Shown piece after piece: positions 16,100 to 24,904 of a stretch of 64,000 nt of DNA; positions within the stretch are counted from its first letter, which is position 1; the number at the start of each line of letters is the position of its first letter. The notes beneath the pieces were generated by a model, which saw only the letters and a list, made by a program, of their open reading frames with translations, was not told where the DNA came from and ran no database searches. Origin of the DNA: Alphaproteobacteria bacterium (GTDB lineage: Bacteria; Pseudomonadota; Alphaproteobacteria; Sphingomonadales; Kordiimonadaceae); NCBI GenBank assembly GCA_021774695.1, contig JAJFIU010000110.1:1-64000 (forward strand), in the 5' to 3' direction. Made by a program: the position numbers and the translations under genes.

Positions 16100-17080
16100 T
16101 TAACTCTTGTCTTCAAACTTCACGCCGGGCTGCGGCGCGGTGTTAACATTTAACTCGAAAATATCGGGTCTGCTATAATGGCCGTCAGTGTCCAGTGTCT
16201 GCCAGGCTTCGCGCTGTTTGCGCAGGTCAATCGCTGCACTGACTATGCATGGTTTGTCAAAAACAGGGTCCGCCAGGTAACTGCCGTCTGCACTGACAAC
16301 GGCGCTGCCACCATTGTGGACAAAATCAGTTTCATCGCCGGGCATCGACGCCAGCATGGCGTGCGCCGCGGGTTCATCTGCACCCAATGAGTTGAAGCCC
16401 GCAACGATGTCGCCTTTGGTCATAATCGACCCGGCGGCAGCAACAGCGCAGCGTCCTTCAAAGGCATAATGGCGGCTTGCCACTTGGTGCATGTCTTTAA
16501 CAATTGGCCATTGGGCAATGTGCAAAAACTCATGCTGTGCGTGCATGGCAGCGCGGGCAAACGGCATCCAGTGCTCCCAGCAGATCAGGCTGCCGAGCAT
16601 GCCCCACGGCGTTTGAACCGTCTTCAGCATCGAGCCATCGCCGCGGCCCCACACCAACCGCTCGGTATAGGTGGGCACCAGTTTGCGGTGTGGGGTAGGA
16701 CTGTCTGCCCCCGGCGCGAAAGTGAATGTAGTGTTGTAGAGTGTTGCGCCAGCGCGTTCGTGGGTGCCCAGCACAATGTAGACGCCGAGATCAGTCGAAA
16801 GTTTCTGTATTCTAGCCAGATATTTATCGCCGGCAACAACGCTGTTGTCAGCCAGCAACCGGAACAGGGCTTTCGCGCCCGGGTCGTCCCACAAAGCGGC
16901 GTTCGGCGCAAAGTCTAACCACACCGGGTAACCGGGCAACCAGCACTCGGCGAAGGCCACGATATTGGCACCGGCTGCCGCCGCTTCAGTTATATGGGAA
17001 ATCGCCTTCTCGACGCTGGCTTCAAGGTTCAGAAAAACAGAGGCTTCCTGCACGATTGCGACGGTTGGGTTGTTGGTCAT
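16100..17080 (-). CDS. Nitrilase
   Basis: A 326-residue member of the carbon-nitrogen hydrolase superfamily, nitrilase branch. The catalytic triad is visible: Glu45 in FAECWLPGYP, Lys in HRKLVPTYTERLVWG, and Cys in GSLICWEHWMP. HYSRPDIFEL near the C-terminus is the conserved nitrilase tail. Such enzymes hydrolyse nitriles to carboxylic acids and ammonia in the cytoplasm; the substrate range cannot be read from sequence. It is divergent from the gamma-glutamyltransferase gene. Its 3' end is echoed by the decayed copy at 13375-13500. Confidence 0.92.
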   Translation of the reverse strand: MTNNPTVAIVQEASVFLNLEASVEKAISHITEAAAAGANIVAFAECWLPGYPVWLDFAPNAALWDDPGAKALFRLLADNSVVAGDKYLARIQKLSTDLGVYIVLGTHERAGATLYNTTFTFAPGADSPTPHRKLVPTYTERLVWGRGDGSMLKTVQTPWGMLGSLICWEHWMPFARAAMHAQHEFLHIAQWPIVKDMHQVASRHYAFEGRCAVAAAGSIMTKGDIVAGFNSLGADEPAAHAMLASMPGDETDFVHNGGSAVVSADGSYLADPVFDKPCIVSAAIDLRKQREAWQTLDTDGHYSRPDIFELNVNTAPQPGVKFEDKS

Positions 17081-17275
17081 ACGGGGTTCCCCGGCAAAAT
17101 ATCTGTTGTTTGGTTTTTGGGAGCCTAAAACCTATACCGGGACTGCACCAGTAACATTTTGGATAGCTAATATTTTGTATATCACTGTAGAAAAAAATAT
17201 TGAAAAGGATACAGTGCATTTACGTTAAACTATCCACATGTGATTGTTATCTATAAGCCTGACCGGAGCCTTTCT

Positions 17276-19027
17276 ATGCGTATTGTGTCGACCCTGTTTA
17301 TTTCCCTAATGCTGCTTGGCGGCATAGCCAGTAATCTTGCGGCGCAAACCGCAGCGCCGATCATCAGTTACAATTCGCAGTTTCACCCAACGCTGGCCCG
17401 CAAGGGCATGGTTGTCAGTCAGGACTATCAAGCTAGTGAAGCCGGACTGGAAATACTTAAACTGGGCGGTAACGCCATCGATGCAGCCGTGGCCACAGGC
17501 TTTGCGTTGGCTGTCACCCATCCGCAAGCAGGCAACCTTGGCGGTGGCGGTTTTATGATGATTTACCTGAAATCAGAAGACCGGGTTATCGCACTTGATT
17601 ACCGCGAAATGGCACCGCAGGCCGCCTCTCGCGATATGTTCTTAAATGCAAACGGTGATGTGGATAATCGGCGCGCGCGCTTTAGCATGCAATCTTCCGG
17701 CGTGCCGGGTACGGTTATGGGCTTGACCGACGCGCAGGCAAAATACGGCGCATTGCCGCTGGCTACAGTGATGGCACCAGCCATTCGGCTAGCCGAAGAG
17801 GGTTTGGTGGTAAATTGGGCGCTGTCCGGGTCCCTGTCACGCTACAAAACACGTTTGGGCGCAGACCCCGCCAGCCGTAAGAAGTTTTTCAAGGAAGACG
17901 GTAGCTCGTATCAGCAGGGTGATTTGCTTCGCCAACCTGATCTGGCCAAAACGTTAAGCGAAATTGCAGCCAAGGGCGCGGACGGATTTTACCAGGGCTG
18001 GGTCGCAGACCGAATTGTTGAAACAATGAAGGCGGATGGTGGCCTTATTCGTCACGAAGATCTGCTGAATTCTGTTGCCAAGGAACGCACAGCAATATCG
18101 GGGACTTTCCGCGATTATACAGTGGTTGCTATGCCGCCGCCGTCCTCAGGCGGGGTTCATGTTGTGCAGATGCTCAATGTGCTTGAGGGCTGGGACATGA
18201 AATCACTGGGCCACAATAGCGCCGCTTATATCCACCGTCTGACTGAAAGCATGAAATATGCTTATGCGGACCGGTCTAAATATCTGGGTGACCCGGACTT
18301 TTTCAATGTGCCTATAACCGCGCTGACCGACAAGGGTTATGCGGGTACTATTCGCGCCAAGATCAAACTGGATGCTGCAACGCCGTCAACCGAAATTGCA
18401 CCTGCGCCTGCGCTGCCGGATGAAAGCAAGGACACCACGCATTTTTCCACTATGGACGCAGCGGGCAACATGGTCTCCAATACCTATACGTTGAACTTTA
18501 GCTACGGTAACGGCCGCACCGTGGCCGGCGCGGGTTTTTTGCTCAACAATGAAATGGATGATTTTTCTGCCAAGCCGGGCACACCGAACGGGTTTGGCTT
18601 AATCGGCGGCATCGCCAATTCCATCGAACCGGGCAAACGACCACTTAGTTCCATGACGCCGGTGTTCCTGTTTAAAAATCGCCAGCCAATGATGGCAACG
18701 GGCAGCCCTGGTGGGTCCACCATCATTACGGCAGTGTTGCAAACGGTGTTGAATGTGATGGAATTTGATATGAACGCGGCAACCGCGACGGCGCGCCCGC
18801 GCATCCATCATCAGTGGTTTCCCGACCGTCTTATCCTTGAGCCGGGGCATTCGGTTGATACCCGCCAACTGCTTGCTCGGATGGGTCACAATGTTAGTGC
18901 GGTTGCCTCCTATAATGAAGGCGAGCGTGTGCTGGGGGCGACCATGACGATCATTCGCCGCCCTGACGGCTTGATTGCCGGGTCTGCCGATCCACGCCGA
19001 CCAGGCGCTCACGCTGCCGCCTACTAA
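17276..19027 (+). CDS. ggt: Gamma-glutamyltransferase (periplasmic)
   Basis: The start is ATG 17276, behind GGAGCC, giving a Sec signal peptide (RIVSTLFISLMLLGGIASNL). The 583-residue precursor has the family blocks: HPTLARKGMVVSQDYQASEA, GGNAIDAAVATGFALAV, LGGGGFMMIYL and, at the large/small subunit junction, KDTTHFSTMDAAGNMVSNTY. Autocleavage before the second Thr of DTTH would expose the N-terminal nucleophile. LSSMTPVFLFKNRQPMMATG and GSPGGSTII complete the active site. It cleaves glutathione and other gamma-glutamyl compounds in the periplasm. Confidence 0.94.
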   Translation: MRIVSTLFISLMLLGGIASNLAAQTAAPIISYNSQFHPTLARKGMVVSQDYQASEAGLEILKLGGNAIDAAVATGFALAVTHPQAGNLGGGGFMMIYLKSEDRVIALDYREMAPQAASRDMFLNANGDVDNRRARFSMQSSGVPGTVMGLTDAQAKYGALPLATVMAPAIRLAEEGLVVNWALSGSLSRYKTRLGADPASRKKFFKEDGSSYQQGDLLRQPDLAKTLSEIAAKGADGFYQGWVADRIVETMKADGGLIRHEDLLNSVAKERTAISGTFRDYTVVAMPPPSSGGVHVVQMLNVLEGWDMKSLGHNSAAYIHRLTESMKYAYADRSKYLGDPDFFNVPITALTDKGYAGTIRAKIKLDAATPSTEIAPAPALPDESKDTTHFSTMDAAGNMVSNTYTLNFSYGNGRTVAGAGFLLNNEMDDFSAKPGTPNGFGLIGGIANSIEPGKRPLSSMTPVFLFKNRQPMMATGSPGGSTIITAVLQTVLNVMEFDMNAATATARPRIHHQWFPDRLILEPGHSVDTRQLLARMGHNVSAVASYNEGERVLGATMTIIRRPDGLIAGSADPRRPGAHAAAY

Positions 19028-19055
19028 CGGGCGCACCCGGCGCCAACGGGAACCA

Positions 19056-19538
19056 TCAGTTCAAACTGATCGCATAAGTAAATAATAGGGCTGCCGCCGT
19101 GGATGCTGCAGTGCGCACGTGGTTCCAACGGGTCCAGTTGTGAAGGTAGCTGTGCCAGAACTCGCTAGATTCACGGGTGCCGGGGTTGAGGGCAGCTAGC
19201 TTGTTGTTCAGCGGCACATTGTAGACCATTGTGCAGCCGGTCATGCCGATCAGATAGAATGCACCGCCAACAGCTGCGTATAGCGTGCCCTCCGTGGTCC
19301 AATCAAATAGAGCTTGGCCAACAAGTATAAGGCTCGCGACTGTCGATCCTAAAAACAACGGCAAGAAGGTCGATGACACAATCACTTTGTTAATTGATTG
19401 CATGGCGGCAATCGCACTGGCAGCCGGAATTTTTGACAGAGACTTCATCACGAATGCTGAAAAGGCAAAATAGACCCCGGCCATAACACCGCAGCTGATG
19501 GCAGCGGTCCATAATAGTGCCGTGAACAAAGTCTCCAA
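19056..19538 (-). CDS. DUF1772 (anthrone-oxygenase-like) membrane protein
   Basis: A TTG at 19538 with GGAAG five bases upstream is the best start and yields 160 residues; upstream frame to 19703 would run through the operator and the TetR gene. Four hydrophobic helices are visible, including WTAAISCGVMAGVYFAFSAF and FLGSTVASLILVGQAL. FWHSYLHNWTRWNHVRTAAS near the C-terminus is the conserved DUF1772 signature. The family contains fungal anthrone oxygenase homologues, but bacterial roles are unknown. It is divergent from the TetR gene and shares the long inverted repeat with it, so it is the likely regulatory target. Confidence 0.8.
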   Translation of the reverse strand: METLFTALLWTAAISCGVMAGVYFAFSAFVMKSLSKIPAASAIAAMQSINKVIVSSTFLPLFLGSTVASLILVGQALFDWTTEGTLYAAVGGAFYLIGMTGCTMVYNVPLNNKLAALNPGTRESSEFWHSYLHNWTRWNHVRTAASTAAALLFTYAISLN

Positions 19539-19560
19539 GTTTACTTCCAATCGTTGTTTT

Positions 19561-19621
19561 ACTTGACAATATGTAAAGTTGACAAACAAGTATTTATGAA
19601 TTACTTTACATAGTGTCAAGT
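19561..19621. promoter_or_regulatory. 19-bp inverted repeat, probable TetR operator
   Basis: ACTTGACAATATGTAAAGT (19561-19579) and ACTTTACATAGTGTCAAGT (19603-19621) are complementary at 18 of 19 positions, 23 bases apart, in the gap between the DUF1772 and TetR genes. TTGACA hexamers lie within it on both strands (for example 19579-19584), so a bound protein would block both promoters. Confidence 0.75.
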
Positions 19622-19635
19622 AGCGAGTTACCATT

Positions 19636-20220
19636 ATGTCAAACCAAAGCACGAAAACCCGGAACCAAATCCTCAAAGCAGCATGGCAATTATTAGAGAG
19701 CAATCAGGGCAACGGCGTGCGCATGTCCGACATTGCCAAACAGGCATGCGTGTCCAGGCAGGCGCTGTATCTGCATTTTGAGACACGCTCTGACCTATTG
19801 CTTGCCACCACCTTGTATCTGGACGAAATGAAGGGCATTGAAGAGCGTCTGGCACCCAGTAGGGCTGCCACTGACGGCGTAACCCGCTTGACAGCCTTCA
19901 TTGATGCCTGGACCAGCTACATTCCGGAAATTTACGGTGTTGCCCGGGCGCTAATGATTTTGCAGGAAACGGACAGTGCTGCTGCAGAAGCATGGAATGG
20001 CCGCATGCTGGCGGTCCGCCATGGCTGTGCAGCGGCCATACATGCATTGGACCGCGACGGGCAATTGTCGGCCGCCTATACCGCCGAACAAGCAACCGAC
20101 ATGTTATGGATGTTGCTTTCAGTGCGCAGCTGGGAGCAGCTGACGCAGAACAGCAAATGGACCCAATCTGAGTATGTCAGTCATATTCAAAGCTTGGCCC
20201 ACCAGGCTTTTGTTCAATAA
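19636..20220 (+). CDS. TetR/AcrR family regulator
   Basis: A 194-residue protein with a standard N-terminal TetR helix-turn-helix (TRNQILKAAWQLLESNQGNG, MSDIAKQACVSRQALYLHFE, TRSDLLLATTLYLDE) and a helical ligand domain of the usual length. It is divergent from the DUF1772 gene over a 19-bp inverted repeat, implying autoregulation and control of that gene. It is convergent with the RND efflux pair, so control of the pump is possible but not shown by position. The inducer is unknown. Confidence 0.9.
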   Translation: MSNQSTKTRNQILKAAWQLLESNQGNGVRMSDIAKQACVSRQALYLHFETRSDLLLATTLYLDEMKGIEERLAPSRAATDGVTRLTAFIDAWTSYIPEIYGVARALMILQETDSAAAEAWNGRMLAVRHGCAAAIHALDRDGQLSAAYTAEQATDMLWMLLSVRSWEQLTQNSKWTQSEYVSHIQSLAHQAFVQ

Positions 20221-20238
20221 GCCGCATGAGATAAGTAA

Positions 20239-20267
20239 AAAGGCCGCCGGAATTGCCAGCGGCCTTT
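20239..20267. terminator. Bidirectional terminator between tetR and the RND operon
   Basis: AAAGGCCGC (20239-20247) pairs perfectly with GCGGCCTTT (20259-20267). A/T tracts on both sides suit termination of both convergent transcripts. Confidence 0.75.
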
Positions 20268-20302
20268 GATGTGTTTGCGTAAAGCATCTTTGTATTGAGC
20301 TT

Positions 20303-23300
20303 TTATTCTGCTTGTGTTGGCGAGGGTTTCTTGCCGCCGGTAAATATCTGGATGACAAAGCGTTTGCCGCGCCCTGCCAGTTTACCAATATCATCGCCGA
20401 TGGCATAAAGTGCCGGCACCATCAACAGCGTGACGAAGAAGGCGATTAACACCCCGGACGCCAGCGCAATAACGATGGGCTGCAGGAAGGCGGCTTGAAT
20501 AGACCGCTCAAACATCATGGGCATCAGACCAACAAAGGTAGTGACAGACGTCAGCAGGATGGGCCGGAAGCGAGCAACGCCTGCTTCGACAATGGCTTCT
20601 CGTATATCCATCCCGCGTTCACGCAGACGATTACAATAATCCACCAAAACAAGGTTGTCGTTGATCACCACACCCGCCGCGGCAGCGATGCCGAAATAGC
20701 TGAAGATCGCCATTGTCATATCAACAGCCATGTGGCCGAAGATTGCACCCACAAAGGCATATGGTATTGCCACCATGATTGCCAGCGGCTGCCAATAGCT
20801 TTTGAAAGCGATCGCCAGCAACATATACATGGCGAAAAATGCTGTCAGATACAGTCCCATGACTTGCTTGACAAAACGTGCCTGGCCCTCAGCTTGGCCA
20901 ATACTGCCCCGAATAAGACCCGGATAATTTCGTTCCCACTCATCAAAGAAATTCTCTTCCAGATCTTCCATAATGTCGGAGCGGACATTTTCTTTCATGT
21001 CAGCGCTAACACGGGCTGCACGGTTCATATTCCACCGGACAATACGGGTAATGCCAGGGGCATACTCCAAGTTAGCAATAGATGTTAGTGGTACTTCCCG
21101 GCCATCGGTTGTCCTGACGCGAAAATTTTTCAGGCTTTCGATAGAGCGGCGCGATGAAACTGGATAGCGCACCATGACTTTAACGTCCTGGCCTTCACGT
21201 GGCACCCGTTGAACTTCTTCCCCGAAATAAGCCTGGCGCACCTGACGGGATACGTCAGAAAGCGTAAGGCCTAATTTTTCGGCGCCGGGTTTCAGCGTCA
21301 GACGTATCTCTTCTGAAGCACTGTCCAGATTGTTGCGAACGTCATAAAGTGTATCATATTCGCGCAACTTTGTTTCAAGGTCGGCAACTGCATCGCGTAG
21401 AAGGTCAAGGTCAGGATGGCGAACCGAAAGTTCGAAGTCCGGGTCGTTGTTTCCGTCTTCATATTCCACGGTAATCAGTTTCGCATCCGGGATCTCGCCC
21501 ATCAGCTCGCGCAGTCGTATAGATGCGTCCTTGGTTGACATGTCACGCACTTCAGGCGGCGCAAGTTTGACAATAGCCAACACACTGTCGCGGCGCGACC
21601 GTGTGTACCAGTTTTCAATCAGTTGGCCTTCACCACCAGTACGGGCGTTCACTTCTTCGACTAAAGCTCTTTCAGCATCTTGCAATTGCGTAAGTACTTC
21701 CAGAGCTCGGCTGTAAGGCGACCCCTCGGGCATTTCGACGGTTACAGTGATCTCGTCCGATTCGAATTCGGGATTAAAGCTCTTCTTCACATATCCCAAA
21801 CTGAACATGCCAAAACCAATGATCAAAATCGCAACAAAGATCGAGAAAGTCAGGTACCGATTTTGGATAGCCCACTGGCCAATGCCGCGGTATTTGGTTT
21901 GTGCGAAATTGGTTATGCCGTCAGCAATGGATTTTTGAAAGCGACCAAAAGCTCCCAGGTTTTCCCTAGGCTTCAGCGATGACAAATGTGCAGGAAGGAT
22001 CAGGATCGATTCTACCAGTGAGAAAGCCAACGCCGTTATGACAACCCAGGTAATATTGCGGGTAAATTCGCTGGTGGAGCCGTCGATGAATACCCAAGGC
22101 AGAAACGCGATGATTGTGGTCAGAACGGCAAAGATAACCGGTTTGGCAACCAACTGGGTGCCAAACACAGCAGCCGTTATACCGCCGCCGGTCTTCTGGC
22201 TTTCGGTATGGATACTTTCGCCGACAACAATTGCGTCATCCACCACGATTCCGAGCACGAGCAAGAAGGCAAAGGTGGATAGCATGTTGAGCGAAACACC
22301 GAGGCTTGGCAAAAGGATAAAGGCGCCTGCGTATGCCGTTGCAATGCCGACAGCCACCCAAAAAGCGACTTTGGGCCGTAGGGTGAGCAGCAGAACGATC
22401 AATACCAAAATCAGGCCCCAAAAGGCAGCGCTGCCGATGGTCTTCATGCGGCCTTCAAAGGCTTCGTTATTATCGGTCCACAAGGTCAATTGAACGCCAG
22501 CGGGTAATGTCTCCCGGCGTTCTTCGATCCATTTAGTGACTGATTCAGACGCCGTTACAATGTCCATGATTTCGGTGGTCATAACTTGCAACAGAACAGC
22601 CTGTTCACCGTTCAGTGTGGCGAGTATTTCATTGTCTTCAAAACCATCGACAACCGTTGCAACATCCTTCACCCGGATGGTTGCTCCATCAGAGTTTTGA
22701 CGTACAATAATATTGCCGAATTCTTTTTCAGTGTCGGCCATTGCGCGGGTTGCAATTGTAATTTCACCGGCTTCTGTTCTCACCTTACCGCCGGATGAAT
22801 TAAAAGAACTATTGCGCATGGCGATTGCCACTTCAGCGAAGCTCATATTATAGCGTTGTAGCGATTCCTCGCTGACTTCAATTGATACTTCTTCGCGGCG
22901 CACACCAAACAGTTCAACGATTGATACTGCAGGTAATTGTGCTGCTTCACGTCGCAGTTGTTCCGACAGGCGCTTTAGCGCGCGCTCGCCGACGTCACCG
23001 TGGACAGCAATGCGAATAAACTCGTTGCGGTTTACCCATTGTTGCACCCGCGGCGGTTCTATGTCGCGTGGCAGCGAAGATATACCGTCCACTCGAATTT
23101 TCACGTCGTTCATAAACTGCGTGAAATCGACGCTTTGTTCGGCCAGAATATATATTTCACCGACGCCTTCAGCTGCGAACGAACGCACCCACTCAATATT
23201 ATCGAGGTCACGCACCGATTCTTCAATTTTGGAGACGACCTGTTCTTCAATTTCCTGCGGACCAGCACCAGGCCAAGCCACAACAATTTGAAGACCAGGG

Positions 23301-23428
23301 AAGCGGACCTGCGGGAACATTTCACGTTCCATGGAGGTCAGGCCGATAACGCCTGCCATGAAGATGCCAAACATCAACAAGTTGGCGGCGACTTTATTAC
23401 GAGCCCACCATTCAATAATGCCGTTCAT
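20303..23428 (-). CDS. RND efflux permease (AcrB/HAE1-like)
   Basis: A 1041-residue inner-membrane pump with the expected two-fold repeat of six helices each and two large periplasmic loops. The first helix is ANLLMFGIFMAGVIGL. The proton-relay Asp-Asp pair is kept in LGIVVDDAIVVGE, and the second half has AAAAGVVINDNLVLVDYCNR. It begins eight bases after the membrane-fusion gene and is co-transcribed with it. Substrates may be drugs, lipids or metabolites. No TolC-type outer-membrane gene is present in the window, so it must borrow one. Confidence 0.93.
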   Translation of the reverse strand: MNGIIEWWARNKVAANLLMFGIFMAGVIGLTSMEREMFPQVRFPGLQIVVAWPGAGPQEIEEQVVSKIEESVRDLDNIEWVRSFAAEGVGEIYILAEQSVDFTQFMNDVKIRVDGISSLPRDIEPPRVQQWVNRNEFIRIAVHGDVGERALKRLSEQLRREAAQLPAVSIVELFGVRREEVSIEVSEESLQRYNMSFAEVAIAMRNSSFNSSGGKVRTEAGEITIATRAMADTEKEFGNIIVRQNSDGATIRVKDVATVVDGFEDNEILATLNGEQAVLLQVMTTEIMDIVTASESVTKWIEERRETLPAGVQLTLWTDNNEAFEGRMKTIGSAAFWGLILVLIVLLLTLRPKVAFWVAVGIATAYAGAFILLPSLGVSLNMLSTFAFLLVLGIVVDDAIVVGESIHTESQKTGGGITAAVFGTQLVAKPVIFAVLTTIIAFLPWVFIDGSTSEFTRNITWVVITALAFSLVESILILPAHLSSLKPRENLGAFGRFQKSIADGITNFAQTKYRGIGQWAIQNRYLTFSIFVAILIIGFGMFSLGYVKKSFNPEFESDEITVTVEMPEGSPYSRALEVLTQLQDAERALVEEVNARTGGEGQLIENWYTRSRRDSVLAIVKLAPPEVRDMSTKDASIRLRELMGEIPDAKLITVEYEDGNNDPDFELSVRHPDLDLLRDAVADLETKLREYDTLYDVRNNLDSASEEIRLTLKPGAEKLGLTLSDVSRQVRQAYFGEEVQRVPREGQDVKVMVRYPVSSRRSIESLKNFRVRTTDGREVPLTSIANLEYAPGITRIVRWNMNRAARVSADMKENVRSDIMEDLEENFFDEWERNYPGLIRGSIGQAEGQARFVKQVMGLYLTAFFAMYMLLAIAFKSYWQPLAIMVAIPYAFVGAIFGHMAVDMTMAIFSYFGIAAAAGVVINDNLVLVDYCNRLRERGMDIREAIVEAGVARFRPILLTSVTTFVGLMPMMFERSIQAAFLQPIVIALASGVLIAFFVTLLMVPALYAIGDDIGKLAGRGKRFVIQIFTGGKKPSPTQAE

Positions 23429-23436
23429 AATGCCCC

Positions 23437-24630
23437 CTACCGTGATGCTGGTGCTGATGTGGATTGCCCAGCCGTACGCTCAATCGGCAGCGCCGGCATG
23501 CCATCAAACGCACTGCGAACTGGCGACGTGACAACCCTTTCGCCGGTAGCCAAACCACTGATTACCATTACCTGGGTGGCCGAGGTGGACAAAACGTTAA
23601 CCGTGCGTATCTGTAATTTATTGTCATCACTGATCACATAAACACGGTCGTCACCGCGCAAAGCGGTTCTAGGGATCACCATCGTATCATGCGGTGTCAC
23701 ACCTTGAATTTCAGCAGTAACGAATAACCCAACAGCAAGCGGCATTCCTCTATCGGCAGCTGCGCCGTAGGGGTCTTCAACTTCTGCGATGGCGTAGACA
23801 AGACGTGTCTGGCTATCAACAGAGGCGTTTACACGCTTTATTTTTCCGGTCCAGGACCGTTTCTCACTACCGATATTGGCTGAAAATGTAACGTTAGGTG
23901 CTTGCCCTGGTTGCGCTACAAAGCCGATTGGCAGGGCCAGTTCGCCCAGTTGCGCATCAGTAAGGGGCAGTCGCACTTCAACAGTATTGGTGGCAAACAC
24001 ACGGCCGAGCGTAGTGCCGACGGAAACAAATTGGCCAACGCCGATATTGCGTTCCAGCACACGGCCCTCAAAGGGCACTTGAATTTTGGTGCGCGCTAGA
24101 TCAAGCTTGGCGTTCTCCAAGTCCGCTTCAGCGGCCCGTAATTTAGCCTGAGCTTCCGCAACTTGCGGCTTGTTCAATGCAAGCGGCGTAGGTTCACCGT
24201 CAACAACCCAGTCTTTCCACTGTTTTGCCTTGATGCTGGCATCAGCCAGCTCCTGCTCGACGCGAACCGCAGCTTCGGCAACACGTGCTTCACTGCTTGT
24301 TACTGCAAGAAGATAATCTGCATCTTCAATTTGGATAAGGATTTCGCCCGGCGAAAACCTGCCGCCTTCCGCGAAAGAATTTGAGACTTTCACGATACGG
24401 CCGCTTACTTGTGGCACCAGACTGATGTTTGTTTTGGCGCGCACTTCCCCTTGCGTGCCTACAGACACAGTAATGCGTTCAGAACGCACTTTGTCCACAT
24501 GCAGCGACACTGGGCGCGGCTCTTCGATTGTTTTTTCAGGGGCTTCTTTTGCTTGCGCCAGTACCATAACAGAACCGACACCCGCAGCTATGACCGCAAG
24601 CGGCATAACAACTTTGAGTATTTTCCTCAC
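23437..24630 (-). CDS. RND periplasmic membrane-fusion subunit
   Basis: A 397-residue HlyD/AcrA-type adaptor. An N-terminal hydrophobic anchor (VVMPLAVIAAGVGSVMVLA) is followed by the lipoyl-like half RTQGEVRAKTNISLVPQVSG pattern (seen as VGTQGEVRAKTNISLVPQ), a helical hairpin rich in Ala/Glu/Lys, the matching half (VPFEGRVLERNIGVGQFVSV) and a beta-barrel domain ending near TSPVRSAFDGMPALP. It links the permease to an outer-membrane channel. It is the first gene of the operon. Confidence 0.92.
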   Translation of the reverse strand: MRKILKVVMPLAVIAAGVGSVMVLAQAKEAPEKTIEEPRPVSLHVDKVRSERITVSVGTQGEVRAKTNISLVPQVSGRIVKVSNSFAEGGRFSPGEILIQIEDADYLLAVTSSEARVAEAAVRVEQELADASIKAKQWKDWVVDGEPTPLALNKPQVAEAQAKLRAAEADLENAKLDLARTKIQVPFEGRVLERNIGVGQFVSVGTTLGRVFATNTVEVRLPLTDAQLGELALPIGFVAQPGQAPNVTFSANIGSEKRSWTGKIKRVNASVDSQTRLVYAIAEVEDPYGAAADRGMPLAVGLFVTAEIQGVTPHDTMVIPRTALRGDDRVYVISDDNKLQIRTVNVLSTSATQVMVISGLATGERVVTSPVRSAFDGMPALPIERTAGQSTSAPASR

Positions 24631-24664
24631 TTTGTCCTCGCAATTTTTTTGTCGTTTTTTATAT

Positions 24665-24680
24665 AGTGACTTTTGTCACT
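24665..24680. promoter_or_regulatory. Small palindrome upstream of the RND operon
   Basis: AGTGAC-TTTT-GTCACT, a perfect six-base inverted repeat 35 bases before the fusion-subunit start. GAGTCACTGACAAAAA about 40 bases further up repeats its core. It is a candidate operator; the cognate regulator is unknown. Confidence 0.4.
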
Positions 24681-24904
24681 CTTATTTATCTTCTTAGATA
24701 TATATCAATATTATATGGGAGTCACTGACAAAAATTGAAGTCCTTTGCGACCAATCGAGTAAAAAAAATAATCAACGATTAAAATAGCCAATGCTGGAAA
24801 TCTGCTTATTTTTGCTCATCAGGCGCTTAATTTATTCACGATTTGTGAAGATTTAAAGCTTATTATGCGGCTGAAACCGTATTCAAATAGGACATAAATT
24901 TTCC

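Noticed and set aside
16469-16918. A 149-codon open frame antisense to the nitrilase gene
   Set aside because: It lies wholly inside a well-supported gene, has no recognisable domain and reflects codon structure of the other strand.
22038-22493. A 151-codon plus-strand frame within the RND permease gene
   Set aside because: It is a shadow of the permease; composition is low-complexity and no ribosome site or family is evident.
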